Notes: generated by a model not told the origin, from the letters alone. DNA of 64,000 nucleotides from Streptomyces sp. WAC05374 (GCF_004353505.1 NZ_SMNQ01000006.1:62001-126000), one strand, 5' to 3'; shown: positions 50,134 to 58,896, numbered from the stretch's first letter. Numbers and translations are program-made.

Positions 50134-51114
50134 ATGTCCGTACTGAAACTCCCCCTCGCCAAGGCGCTCAACGAGTCGCTGCGCACGGCCCTGGAGACCG
50201 ACCCCAAGGTCCTCATCATGGGCGAGGACGTCGGCAAGCTCGGTGGCGTGTTCCGGGTGACCGACGGACTCCAGAAGGACTTCGGCGAGGAGCGGGTCAT
50301 CGACACCCCGCTCGCCGAGTCCGGCATCGTCGGCACGGCGATCGGGCTCGCGCTGCGCGGCTACCGCCCCGTCGTGGAGATCCAGTTCGACGGCTTCGTC
50401 TTCCCCGCGTACGACCAGATCGTCACGCAGCTCGCGAAGATGCACGCCCGCGCGCTCGGCAAGATCAAGCTGCCGGTCGTCATCCGCATCCCCTACGGCG
50501 GCGGCATCGGCGCCGTAGAGCACCACAGCGAGTCGCCCGAGGCACTGTTCGCGCACGTCGCCGGCCTGAAGGTGGTCTCGCCCTCGACGCCGTCCGACGC
50601 GTACTGGATGCTCCAGCAGGCCATCCAGAGCGACGACCCGGTGATCTTCTTCGAGCCGAAGCGGCGCTACTGGGACAAGGGCGAGGTCGACACCGAGGCC
50701 ATCCCCGGTGAGCTGCACCGCGCCCGTACGGTGCGCGAGGGCTCGGACCTCACGCTCGCGGCGTACGGCCCGATGGTGAAGGTCTGCCTGGAGGCCGCCG
50801 CGGTCGCGGCGGAGGAGGGCCGGTCGGTCGAGGTCGTGGACCTGCGGTCGGTCTCGCCGATCGACTTCGACACCGTCCAGGCGTCGGTCGAGAAGACGGG
50901 ACGGCTCGTGGTCGTGCACGAGGCGCCGGTGTTCTTCGGCTCGGGTGCCGAGATCGCCGCGCGCATCACGGAGCGGTGCTTCTACCACCTGGAGGCACCG
51001 GTCCTGCGGGTGGGCGGCTACCACGCGCCGTATCCGCCGGCACGGCTGGAAGAGGAATACCTGCCGGGCCTGGACCGGGTGCTCGACGCCGTCGACCGCT
51101 CGCTCGCGTACTGA
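50134..51114 (+). CDS. bkdB: Branched-chain 2-oxoacid dehydrogenase E1 beta subunit (second operon)
   Basis: The 326-residue partner subunit has IMGEDVGKLGGVFRVTDGLQKDFG, IRIPYGGGIGAVEHHSESPEALF and VVHEAPVFFGSGAEIAARI. ATG 50134 is two bases after the bkdA stop. It lacks the Ala/Lys N-terminal extension of the first operon's copy. It is close to the branched-chain group by the GAVEHHSESPEA pattern. Confidence 0.93.
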   Translation: MSVLKLPLAKALNESLRTALETDPKVLIMGEDVGKLGGVFRVTDGLQKDFGEERVIDTPLAESGIVGTAIGLALRGYRPVVEIQFDGFVFPAYDQIVTQLAKMHARALGKIKLPVVIRIPYGGGIGAVEHHSESPEALFAHVAGLKVVSPSTPSDAYWMLQQAIQSDDPVIFFEPKRRYWDKGEVDTEAIPGELHRARTVREGSDLTLAAYGPMVKVCLEAAAVAAEEGRSVEVVDLRSVSPIDFDTVQASVEKTGRLVVVHEAPVFFGSGAEIAARITERCFYHLEAPVLRVGGYHAPYPPARLEEEYLPGLDRVLDAVDRSLAY

Positions 51115-51125
51115 GGAGACCCGCT

Positions 51126-52571
51126 GTGATCCGCGATTTCAAGATGCCGGACGTGGGCGAGGGGCTCACCGAGGCCGAGATCCTCAAGTGGTACGTCCAG
51201 CCCGGTGACACGGTCACCGACGGCCAGGTCGTCTGCGAGGTCGAGACCGCCAAGGCGGCCGTGGAGCTGCCGATCCCGTACGACGGGGTCGTGCACGAGC
51301 TGCGCTTCCCGGAGGGCACGACCGTCGACGTCGGCGAGGTGATCATCTCGGTGAACGTGGCGCCCGGCGCCGCCGCCGAGCAGCCGCAGACGGCGCAGCC
51401 CGCCGCCGAGGAGCCGGCCGCCAAGGACGCCGCCGCGGCCACCACCGCCGCGGCCGCCGAGCCCGCCGAGGAGCCGACGGGCCGCCAGCCCGTGCTCGTG
51501 GGCTACGGCGTCGCCGAGACGTCCACCAAGCGCCGCCCGCGCAAGGGCGCCCAGGCCCCCGCGCAGCAGCCCGCCGCCCGGGCCGCCGTGCAGGGCGAGC
51601 TGAACGGCCACCACGCGGCGGCCGCGCCCGCCGCCCCCCGGCCGCTGGCCAAGCCGCCCGTGCGGAAGCTGGCCAAGGACCTCGGGGTCGACCTGGCGAC
51701 GGTGACCCCGACCGGTCCGGACGGGATCATCACCCGCGAGGACGTGCACGCCGCGGTCTCCCTGGCCGCCGCGTCGGTCGCCGCGCCCGCCGCCGTCCCC
51801 GTACCGCAGCAGGCGCCGCAGGCCGAGCAGCCCGCCCAGGCTCCGGCACCCGCCCCCGTGGCGGCCGGCGCACGCGAGACCCGCGTGCCCGTCAAGGGCG
51901 TCCGCAAGGCCACCGCCCAGGCGATGGTCGGCTCCGCGTTCACCGCGCCGCACGTCACCGAGTTCGTCACGGTCGACGTCACGCGCACGATGCGGCTGGT
52001 GGAGGAGCTCAAGTCCGACAAGGACATGGCCGGGCTGCGGGTGAACCCGCTGCTGCTCGTCGCGAAGGCGCTGCTCGTCGCGATCAGGCGCAACCCGGAG
52101 ATCAACGCCTCCTGGGACGAGGCCGCCCAGGAGATCGTGCTCAAGCACTACGTCAACCTGGGCATCGCGGCCGCCACGCCGCGCGGTCTGATCGTGCCGA
52201 ACATCAAGGACGCGCACGACAAGACGCTGCCCGAACTGGCGGCGGCCCTCGGCGAACTGGTGTCCACGGCCCGTGAGGGGAAGACGACGCCGGCGGCCAT
52301 GCAGGGCGGCACGGTGACCATCACCAACGTCGGTGTCTTCGGCGTCGACACCGGCACGCCCATCCTCAACCCCGGTGAGTCCGCGATCCTCGCGGTCGGT
52401 GCGATCAAGCTCCAGCCATGGGTCCACAAGGGCAAGGTGAAGCCCCGTCAGGTGACCACGCTGGCGCTGTCGTTCGACCACCGCCTGGTCGACGGCGAGC
52501 TTGGCTCCAAGGTCCTGGCGGACGTCGCCGCGGTCCTGGAGCAGCCCAAGCGGCTGATCACCTGGGCCTGA
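51126..52571 (+). CDS. bkdC: Branched-chain 2-oxoacid dehydrogenase E2 (second operon)
   Basis: The 481-residue acyltransferase has a lipoyl domain with Lys43 (VETAKAAVEL), a long Ala/Pro/Glu linker, a peripheral-subunit binding domain (KPPVRKLAKDLGVDLATVTPTGPDGIITREDV) and a catalytic domain ending LSFDHRLVDGELGSK. GTG 51126 follows GAGGAG at the end of bkdB. No E3 gene is present. A strong terminator follows 13 bases after the stop. Confidence 0.94.
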   Translation: MIRDFKMPDVGEGLTEAEILKWYVQPGDTVTDGQVVCEVETAKAAVELPIPYDGVVHELRFPEGTTVDVGEVIISVNVAPGAAAEQPQTAQPAAEEPAAKDAAAATTAAAAEPAEEPTGRQPVLVGYGVAETSTKRRPRKGAQAPAQQPAARAAVQGELNGHHAAAAPAAPRPLAKPPVRKLAKDLGVDLATVTPTGPDGIITREDVHAAVSLAAASVAAPAAVPVPQQAPQAEQPAQAPAPAPVAAGARETRVPVKGVRKATAQAMVGSAFTAPHVTEFVTVDVTRTMRLVEELKSDKDMAGLRVNPLLLVAKALLVAIRRNPEINASWDEAAQEIVLKHYVNLGIAAATPRGLIVPNIKDAHDKTLPELAAALGELVSTAREGKTTPAAMQGGTVTITNVGVFGVDTGTPILNPGESAILAVGAIKLQPWVHKGKVKPRQVTTLALSFDHRLVDGELGSKVLADVAAVLEQPKRLITWA

Positions 52572-52583
52572 GCCCGGCAGACG

Positions 52584-52619
52584 GAAGGGCCCGGACGCGC
52601 CGTCGCGTCCGGGCCCTTC
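52584..52619. terminator. Terminator between second bkd operon and D,D-carboxypeptidase gene
   Basis: A perfect 16-bp stem (52584-52599 / 52604-52619) with loop CCGT sits between convergent stops at 52571 and 52634. Confidence 0.9.
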
Positions 52620-52633
52620 GGCATGGGGGCGGG

Positions 52634-53572
52634 TCAGTCGCGCTGGGCGCCCGCCGGCAGGGAGCGCAGCTCCATGGTCCTGGCCGTCGTCGAGCCGAAG
52701 CCGAAGTCCAGCAGCTTGGCCGCGTCGTTGAAGCGGTCGGGGGCGTTCAGGACGACGCCCACGTAGGTCTTGGTGCCACGGGTGGCCGCGAAGACCAGGC
52801 ACGGGCCGGCGGCCGTACCGGTGCCGGTCTTCATGCCGTTGGCGCCGCTGTAGGAGCCGAGCAGCTTGTTGGTGTTGTACCAGGTGTACGTGCGGGTGGC
52901 GCCGGTGCTGGTGGTCGCCACGGCCTTGTACGAGGGCGCCTTGACGATCTCGCGGAAGACGGAGCTGCTGAAGGCGTGGCGGGCCATCTTCGCCAGCTCG
53001 GGCGGGGTCGTGTAGTTGTACCCGGCCGCCGAGATGCCGTCGAACGAGTCGTACATCGTGTTCGTCAGGCCGAGCTGCTTGGCCTTGGCGTTCATCTTGC
53101 CGATGAACGACTTGGTGCGGGCGGCGGTGGTGGTGCCGGTGCCGAAGGTGTCGGCCAGGGCGTACGCGGCGTCGCTGCCGGACGGCAGCATCATCGCGGA
53201 CAGGAGCTGGCGGACGGTGAGCTTGTCACCGGTGCGCAGGTCGGCCGTGCTCGCGCCGTTGCGGACCACGTAGTCGCGGTACGCCTGCTTGACGGTGACC
53301 TTGCGGTTGAGGTCCACACCCGGGGTGGTGAGGACCACGATCGCGGTCGTGATCTTCGTCGTGCTCGCCATCTGGCGGCGGGTGGTGTTCGCCTTGCCGT
53401 AGATGGCCTTGCCGTCCGCCTGGTCCAGCAGGAAGCCGCCCTTGGCGCTGATGGAGGGGATCGGCGTGGCGGCGTGCGCGGCCGGTGCGGCGAGCGGGGA
53501 GGCGGTCAGCAGCAGACCGCTCGCGAGGGCGACCGTGGCGGCGCGGCGCACGGCCGTGTTCGTCGATATCAA
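52634..53572 (-). CDS. Secreted D-alanyl-D-alanine carboxypeptidase (S11 family)
   Basis: The 312-residue exported penicillin-binding protein trims peptidoglycan stem peptides. It has a signal peptide (VRRAATVALASGLLLTASPLAAPAAHA, with cleavage likely after AHA), the Ser-Thr-Thr-Lys active site (MASTTKI) and KTG (GMKTGTGTAAG). The usual SxN motif reads Ser-Gly-Ser (LPSGSDAAYALAD). There is no C-terminal membrane anchor. The start is TTG 53572 with GGAG 9 bases upstream; GTG at 53551 would shorten the signal peptide by 7 residues. It is divergent from the GntR gene. Confidence 0.88.
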   Translation of the reverse strand: MISTNTAVRRAATVALASGLLLTASPLAAPAAHAATPIPSISAKGGFLLDQADGKAIYGKANTTRRQMASTTKITTAIVVLTTPGVDLNRKVTVKQAYRDYVVRNGASTADLRTGDKLTVRQLLSAMMLPSGSDAAYALADTFGTGTTTAARTKSFIGKMNAKAKQLGLTNTMYDSFDGISAAGYNYTTPPELAKMARHAFSSSVFREIVKAPSYKAVATTSTGATRTYTWYNTNKLLGSYSGANGMKTGTGTAAGPCLVFAATRGTKTYVGVVLNAPDRFNDAAKLLDFGFGSTTARTMELRSLPAGAQRD

Positions 53573-53801
53573 AGGAAAACGCTCCGAGTCCGAGTCTCAA
53601 GTGCGTCGAAAACGCCTCAACCTGGGGGGCTGGAAAACCAGTGCCCATGAGGAGACCCGCGAACCCGGCCGAAGGATGTACGGGAGCGTGACCCGGGCCA
53701 CGTGATACAGGTCATAGGGCGTGGGTCACACGGGGCGCCCGCCGCCTGTGAGATGGGTCAAAGGCCGCGCCGAACGGGCCCTGATGCACCCCTCTTGTAT
53801 C

Positions 53802-53814
53802 TATGCTGTGTGCA
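53802..53814 (+). promoter_or_regulatory. Possible leaderless promoter of gntR with flanking dyad
   Basis: A -10-like TATGCT (53802-53807) ends 6 bases before the ATG at 53814. No ribosome binding site is visible, so the transcript probably begins at the start codon. ATGCAC (53784-53789) and GTGCAT (53810-53815) form a dyad around this element that the GntR protein could bind. Confidence 0.4.
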
Positions 53815-54455
53815 TGCCTTCCGCCCCGCCCGCGGCCGACCGCGTCTACACCCACGTCAAGCAAGCCGTCCTCGACCGCCGTTACCAGGGCGGGACGCTC
53901 CTCACCGAGGGCGAGCTCGCCGAGGCCGTCGGGGTGTCCCGCACGCCGGTGCGCGAGGCGCTGCTCAAGCTGGAGATGGAAGGGCTGCTCAAGCTCTACC
54001 CCAAGAAGGGCGCCCTGGTCCTGGCCGTCTCCGCGCAGGAGATCGCCGACGTCGTCGAAACCCGGCTGCTGGTCGAGGAGTTCGCCGTACGCAAGGCCGT
54101 ACCCGCCCCCGCCCGGCTCGTGCAGCGGCTGGAGGAGCTGCTGGACGAGCAGCGGCGGCGCGCCGACGAGGGCGACCTGGCGGCCGTCGCCGTCACCGAC
54201 CGCTGCTTCCACGCCGAGATCGTCCGCCACGCCGGCAACGAGATCCTCTCCCGCCTCTACGACCAGATGCGCGACCGGCAACTGCGCATGGGTGTCGCCG
54301 TGATGGAGGCCCACCCCGACCGCGTCGCCAAGAACATCACCGAGCACGCCGAGATCCTCGACGCCGTCCGCGCCGGGGACGCCGAGGGCGCCGCCCGGTG
54401 CGTGCGCCGCCACGTCAGCCGCGTCAAGGACCTGGTGCGGGGTGAGGACCGGTGA
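53814..54455 (+). CDS. GntR-family regulator (FadR subgroup)
   Basis: The 213-residue protein has an N-terminal winged helix (RVYTHVKQAVLDRRYQGGTLLTEGELAEAVGVSRTPVREALLKLEMEGLLKLYPKKGALV) and an all-helical FCD ligand domain with probable metal-binding histidines (CFHAEIVRHAGN, ITEHAEILDAV). ATG 53814 (MPSAPPAAD) lacks a ribosome binding site and is likely leaderless. It overlaps the transporter gene by 4 bases, so it probably senses that transporter's substrate. Confidence 0.92.
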   Translation: MPSAPPAADRVYTHVKQAVLDRRYQGGTLLTEGELAEAVGVSRTPVREALLKLEMEGLLKLYPKKGALVLAVSAQEIADVVETRLLVEEFAVRKAVPAPARLVQRLEELLDEQRRRADEGDLAAVAVTDRCFHAEIVRHAGNEILSRLYDQMRDRQLRMGVAVMEAHPDRVAKNITEHAEILDAVRAGDAEGAARCVRRHVSRVKDLVRGEDR

Positions 54456-55750
54456 GCCACACCGCCCTCCCGTCCGACCCGCCGGGCGGCCGCCGCGCCG
54501 CCCTGGTCTGGGGCGTCGGCGTCTGCGTCTACCTGGTCGCCGTCATCTTCCGCACATCGCTGGGCGTCGCCGGCCTGGACGCCGCCGACCGCTTCGGCGT
54601 CAACGCCTCCGCCCTGTCCACCTTCTCCATACTCCAGTTGCTGGTCTACGCCGGCATGCAGATACCCGTCGGCCTCATGGTCGACCGGCTCGGCACCAAG
54701 AAGGTCCTCACGCTGGGCGTGGTGCTGTTCACCCTCGGCCAGCTCGGCTTCGCGCTCTCCCCCTCGTACGGCATGGCGCTGGCCTCCCGCGCGCTGCTCG
54801 GCTGCGGCGACGCGATGACGTTCATCTCCGTGCTGCGGCTCGGCACCCGCTGGTTCCCCGCCCGGCGCGGGCCACTGATCGCGCAGGTCGCGGGGCTCTT
54901 CGGGGTCGTCGGGAACCTCGTCTCGACGATCGTGATCGCCCGGACGCTGGACGGGCTGGGCTGGACGGCGACGTTCGCCGGCAGCGCGCTGGCCGGGGCG
55001 GTCGTCCTGGTCCTGGTCACGCTCTTCCTGAAGGACCACCCCGAGGGGTACGAGCCGGAACCCGCGCAGCACGCGGGCGCGGCCTACGTCCGCCACCAGA
55101 TCGCCCTCTCCTGGCGGGAGCCGGGCACCCGGCTCGGCATGTGGGTGCACTTCACCACCCAGTTCCCCGCGATGGTCTTCCTGCTGCTGTGGGGCCTGCC
55201 GTTCCTCGTCGAGGACCAGGGCCTCTCACGCGGTGCCGCCGGTGACATGCTGACGCTGACCGTGCTGGCCAACATGGTCTTCGGCATGACCTACGGCCAG
55301 ATCATCGCCCGGCACCACGGGGCGCGGGTCCCGCTCGCGCTCGGGACGGTCGCGGCGACCGGCGTCGTCTGGGCGGCCACCCTCGCGTACCCGGGCGACC
55401 ACGCCCCGATGTGGGTGCTGGCCACCCTGTGCGTCGTCCTCGGCGCGTGCGGGCCCGCCTCGATGATCGGCTTCGACTTCGCCCGCCCCGCGAACCCGCC
55501 GGAGCGGCAGGGCACGGCGTCCGGGATCGTGAACATGGGCGGCTTCACCGCCTCGATCACCACCCTGCTCGCCGTCGGTGTGCTGCTCGACGCGACCGGC
55601 GGCGCCTACCGGATCGCCTTCTCGTCCGTCTTCGCGCTCCAGGCGCTGGGCGTCGCCCAGATCCTGCGGCTGCGGGCGCGCACGGCCCGACTGGAGCGGG
55701 AGCGGCTGGTGGCGAGCCGGGTGGAGGCCGTCCACGTCCCGGCGGCGTAG
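54452..55750 (+). CDS. Major facilitator superfamily transporter
   Basis: The 432-residue protein has 12 predicted helices. The loop 2-3 signature is present as GLMVDRLGTKKVL. Other features are RTSLGVAGLDAADRFGV near the N-terminus, an LRLGTRWFPARRGPLIAQVAGLFG stretch typical of anion/cation symporter-like members, and FARPANPPERQGTASGIVNMGG. The start is GTG 54452 overlapping the gntR stop (GTGA). The substrate is unknown; organic acids are plausible by family and by the FCD-type regulator. Confidence 0.9.
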   Translation: MSHTALPSDPPGGRRAALVWGVGVCVYLVAVIFRTSLGVAGLDAADRFGVNASALSTFSILQLLVYAGMQIPVGLMVDRLGTKKVLTLGVVLFTLGQLGFALSPSYGMALASRALLGCGDAMTFISVLRLGTRWFPARRGPLIAQVAGLFGVVGNLVSTIVIARTLDGLGWTATFAGSALAGAVVLVLVTLFLKDHPEGYEPEPAQHAGAAYVRHQIALSWREPGTRLGMWVHFTTQFPAMVFLLLWGLPFLVEDQGLSRGAAGDMLTLTVLANMVFGMTYGQIIARHHGARVPLALGTVAATGVVWAATLAYPGDHAPMWVLATLCVVLGACGPASMIGFDFARPANPPERQGTASGIVNMGGFTASITTLLAVGVLLDATGGAYRIAFSSVFALQALGVAQILRLRARTARLERERLVASRVEAVHVPAA

Positions 55751-55769
55751 CGGCCGCGGCCGGCGGACC

Positions 55770-56594
55770 CTACGGGGTGACCGCGAAGGAGGCGAGGATC
55801 GCCCCGGCCAGCTCCGTGTCGCCCTCCACCTTGACCCGGTCCGCCACGGCCGCCGGACGCACCCGCCCGCAGGCGAGGCGCACGTACGTCTCCCAGTCCA
55901 TGGCGAGGGTCGCGGCCGGGCCCAGCGAGGGCGCGCCGTCGATGGTGCCGCGGCCGTCCGCGTCCACCCGCACCGTACGGAGGAACTCCACCGGGCCGTG
56001 CACGTCGAAGACGACGGCGCTGTTCGGCGGGGCGCCCGCGTCCTTGGCGACGACCTTCGGCAGGACGGTCAGGAAGTTGTCCCGGGCGACGTACGCGCCG
56101 GGGGAGTCGAGGTTGCCCGGCCGGCCCAGCGCGGTGCGCAGGTCCTGCTCGTGGCACCAGACGTCGAAGGCCCGCATGCGGTACGCCAGTTCCAGCGACT
56201 GCTCGGCGCCCAGCGGGGCGCGGATCAGGGTGTCGGGGGAGCGGTTCTCGTTGCGGAGCTGACGGGCGCGGCGGATGAGCGTGTACTCCAGCTCGGCCGT
56301 CATCTCCGGCCCGGTGTGGTGCCGGCGCACATCGACCTGCATCTCCATGTAGCGCGCGAAGTCGCTGCGTACGTGGTAGAGGTCGCGCGGCAGCGAGTGG
56401 ATCGGCCGCGGATCGCCGAGCATCTCGCACTCCATGCCGATGATGTGGGACACGATGTCGCGCACCGACCACCCCGGGCAGGGCGTGGCTCGATTCCACT
56501 CCCCCTCGACGAGTGGCTGCACCAGCTCGGATATCGCTTCGATGGAGTGGGTCCAGGCGTCGGCGTAGGGCTGGAGGCTGGGATGGACGGTCAC
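55770..56594 (-). CDS. Maleylpyruvate isomerase family mycothiol-dependent enzyme
   Basis: The 274-residue DinB-like protein has an N-terminal metal-binding helical bundle, with WNRATPCPGWSVRDIVSHIIGMECEML and FDVWCHEQDLRTALGRPG giving the typical His residues, plus a C-terminal SCP2-like sterol-carrier domain (from about residue 170 to the end). Family members use mycothiol as cofactor in isomerisation or transfer, and the reaction here is unknown. The start is GTG 56594 with GAGGGG upstream. It is convergent with the transporter. Confidence 0.88.
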   Translation of the reverse strand: MTVHPSLQPYADAWTHSIEAISELVQPLVEGEWNRATPCPGWSVRDIVSHIIGMECEMLGDPRPIHSLPRDLYHVRSDFARYMEMQVDVRRHHTGPEMTAELEYTLIRRARQLRNENRSPDTLIRAPLGAEQSLELAYRMRAFDVWCHEQDLRTALGRPGNLDSPGAYVARDNFLTVLPKVVAKDAGAPPNSAVVFDVHGPVEFLRTVRVDADGRGTIDGAPSLGPAATLAMDWETYVRLACGRVRPAAVADRVKVEGDTELAGAILASFAVTP

Positions 56595-56631
56595 GGGACC
56601 CCTCGGGCGGTTCGTACGCGGGCTGGGTGCT

Positions 56632-56655
56632 GTGGCAGTTAAGTTACGCTGCCAC
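56632..56655. promoter_or_regulatory. Inverted repeat in isomerase/hydrolase divergent region
   Basis: GTGGCAG and CTGCCAC (7 bp each) flank a 10-base AT-rich centre (TTAAGTTACG), 38 bases upstream of the isomerase GTG. It could be an operator or a small hairpin. Confidence 0.4.
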
Positions 56656-56730
56656 GAGGCACCCCGGCAGTGCTTTCGTGTGACGATCGTAGGCCCGTGT
56701 TGACGGCTCGAATGCCAGGACGGTGGTAGT

Positions 56731-57528
56731 GTGCGCGCCTCACTGATCCAGATCGCGGTAGATCCGGACGAAACGCCCAATTCCCGCCGGTCCCGCGTCA
56801 GTTCGCTGGTGGCCGAACAGCGCGGGGTCGCCGACCTGGTGATCCTGCCCGAACTGTGGCCCGTCGGGGCCTTCGCCTACGACTCGTTCGAGGCCGAGGC
56901 GGAGCCGCTGGACGGCCCCACGCACCGGGCGATGGCCAAGGCGGCCGCCGACGCCTCCGTCTGGCTGCACGCCGGCTCCATCGTGGAGCGCGCCCCCGAC
57001 GGCTCCCTGTACAACACCACGCTGGTCTTCTCCCCCTCCGGCGACCTCGCGGCCACCTACCGAAAGATCCACCGCTTCGGCTTCGACCAGGGCGAGGCCG
57101 TGCTGATGTCGGCGGGCGACGAGCTGGTCACCGTCCCGGTGCCGGGCCTGCCCCTGGGGGTGGCCACCTGCTACGACCTCCGCTTCCCGGAGCTCTTCCG
57201 CGGCCTGGTCGACGCCGGCGCCCTCGCCTTCGCCGTCCCGGCCGGCTGGCCCGAGCGCCGCCGCGACCACTGGACCCTGCTGGCCCGCGCCCGCGCGGTG
57301 GAGAACCAGGCGTACGTCCTGGCGTGCTGCACCGCCGGCACGCACGCGGGCGTCCCCCAGGCGGGCCACAGCATCGTCGTCGACCCCTGGGGCGAGGTCC
57401 TCGCGGAGGCCGGCGAGGCGGAGGAGGTCCTCACGGTGGACCTCGACCCCGATCACGTGGCGGCTACCCGCGACCGCTTCCCCGCCCTCAAGGACCGCGT
57501 CCTGGGCGTCGCCCCACCGCGCCGCTGA
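56731..57528 (+). CDS. Carbon-nitrogen hydrolase (nitrilase superfamily)
   Basis: The 265-residue enzyme has the complete catalytic triad of the family: Glu41 (ILPELWPVG), Lys112 (YRKIHRFG) and Cys147 (GVATCYDLRFPELFR). These amidases hydrolyse small amides such as deaminated glutathione or omega-amides. The RFPELFR and AVPAGWPERRRDHWTLLARARAVENQ segments resemble omega-amidase/Nit-type members. The start is GTG 56731 with AGGA upstream. It is divergent from the mycothiol-dependent enzyme. Confidence 0.92.
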   Translation: MRASLIQIAVDPDETPNSRRSRVSSLVAEQRGVADLVILPELWPVGAFAYDSFEAEAEPLDGPTHRAMAKAAADASVWLHAGSIVERAPDGSLYNTTLVFSPSGDLAATYRKIHRFGFDQGEAVLMSAGDELVTVPVPGLPLGVATCYDLRFPELFRGLVDAGALAFAVPAGWPERRRDHWTLLARARAVENQAYVLACCTAGTHAGVPQAGHSIVVDPWGEVLAEAGEAEEVLTVDLDPDHVAATRDRFPALKDRVLGVAPPRR

Positions 57529-57543
57529 CCCCACCGCGCCACC

Positions 57544-57565
57544 CGCCCGCGCCCGGCCGCGGGCG
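57544..57565. terminator. Hairpin between convergent hydrolase and LURP-one genes
   Basis: CGCCCGC/GCGGGCG with an 8-base GC loop lies in the 49-base convergent gap. Neighbouring ACCGCG and CGCGGCGGT may extend it. Confidence 0.5.
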
Positions 57566-57577
57566 CGGCGGTGGCCG

Positions 57578-58060
57578 TCACTCCCGCTCCGCCATCCGCA
57601 CCACGCACACCGCCACCGCGATCAGCAGCGCCGCGTCGGCCTCCTCCGCCAGGACGTCGACGGCGTACGTGTCGCGCACGCTCAGCCACTTCCGCGAGAT
57701 GCGCGCCACCGGCCTGCCGCCCTGCTCCACGCTGAACTCCCGGTCCAGGACGCGGCCGCTCACGTCCATGTCCGGCCCGTCCTCCACGGTCACGTGGTAG
57801 TGGTCGCGCAGCAGCGACAGCCGCTTGCGCCGCACGGTCGCGAGCGCCCGCCCCTCCCGCTCGACGGTCATGGCGCCCCGCAGGCTGAGCACCTTCGCCC
57901 GCAGCGTCACCAGCACCCGCCCCGCCGGGTCCTTCAGCTCCAGGGTGTCGCGCAGCCGCAGCGCCTTGCCGTCGACGAGGAAGGCGTGGCGGCCGTTCTC
58001 GTCCTCGATCCAGTAGTCGTCGCCGATGGCGAAGATCTTGTCGCGTACCAGATATCTCAT
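57578..58060 (-). CDS. LURP-one-related (Tubby-like beta-barrel) protein
   Basis: The 160-residue protein starts MRYLVRDKIFAIGDDYWIEDENGRHAFLVDGKALRLRDTLELKDPAGRVL, matching the LURP-one-related/Tubby C2 family. Repeated strands carry the pattern xVxxxGRALATVRRKRLSLLRDHYHV. Members may bind phospholipids or act as scramblase-like proteins. The function in bacteria is unknown. ATG 58060. It faces the hydrolase gene convergently. Confidence 0.87.
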   Translation of the reverse strand: MRYLVRDKIFAIGDDYWIEDENGRHAFLVDGKALRLRDTLELKDPAGRVLVTLRAKVLSLRGAMTVEREGRALATVRRKRLSLLRDHYHVTVEDGPDMDVSGRVLDREFSVEQGGRPVARISRKWLSVRDTYAVDVLAEEADAALLIAVAVCVVRMAERE

Positions 58061-58204
58061 ACCGGACGCCTACCCGCCCCGGCCCCGCCCGCTCGGGGTC
58101 AACGCCCACCCTCACCCCACGCGATCCGGTGAACTTCACCGGACCCGTGCGGGACCCGGCGCGTCACACCCGTCGCACCCATACCCCTCCAGGTGTCCCG
58201 CACC

Positions 58205-58896
58205 CCCTCTGACCTGCGGCGACCTCTGCCACCTCGGGCCGTACGCGGCCCCGGACGGCGCCCCGCGGCCGGCGGCCCCCCTCGGCCTCGTCGGCGAGGT
58301 CGCCGAGCCGACATCCGCGGCTGCCTCGAAGCGGGCGCCCACCGGGTGCAGCTCGACTTCACCGAAGGGCGGCTGTCCCTGAAGCTCGACCCGTCCGCAC
58401 GGCGGCGTGCTCGACGACTTCATCGCCCTGAACAACAAGGTCCTCGGGCGGTTCGACGAGGACGAGCGCGCCCGCATCGGCGTGCACACCTGCCCCGGCG
58501 GCGACCACGACTCCACCCGCAGCGCGGACGTCGACCACGCCGGACTCCTCCCCAAGCTCTTCGAGCTGAGGGCCGGCAACTTCTCCGTCCAGCTCGCCGG
58601 CGAAGCCGACCCGGAGCGGGTGCTCAGGATCATCGCGGAGCACCTGCGCCCCGGCACCCGGGTCTTCGTCGGTGTCACCGACCCGATCGACCCCCGGGTC
58701 GAGACCCCAGGAGGAGGTCCGCGACCGCGTCCTGCTCGCGGCCCGCCACATCCCGGCCGACCGGCTCGGCACCTGCGACGACTGCGGCTTCTCCCCGTTC
58801 GCCGACGACACCTCCACCTCCCGCGAGCCGGCCTTCGCCAAGATCCGCGTCCGGGTGGAAGGCACGGCGCCGGCCTCACAGTCCCTCGGCCTGTGA
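58205..58896 (+). pseudogene. Remnant of a cobalamin-independent methionine synthase II family gene
   Basis: Three adjoining frames together encode the C-terminal half of a MetE-type methyltransferase. They are PDGAPRPAAPLGLVGEVAE (to about 58305), then DIRGCLEAGAHRVQLDFTEGRLSLKLDPS (58308-58398), then LDDFIALNNKVLGRFDEDERARIGVHTCPGGDHDSTRSADVD...FVGVTDPIDPRVETP (about 58404-58710), then EEVRDRVLLAARHIPADRLGTCDDCGFSPFADDTSTSREPAFAK...SLGL with stop at 58896. At least three frameshifts separate them, and the N-terminal half is missing. The zinc-ligand region HTCPGGD and CDDCGFSPF are intact in wording. No single frame could make an active enzyme. Confidence 0.85.

Noticed and set aside
53707..53720. 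Possible third parS (GGCCACGTGATACA, near 53699-53712)
   Set aside because: Only the CACGTGA core and few other positions fit the 14-bp palindrome, too little to call.
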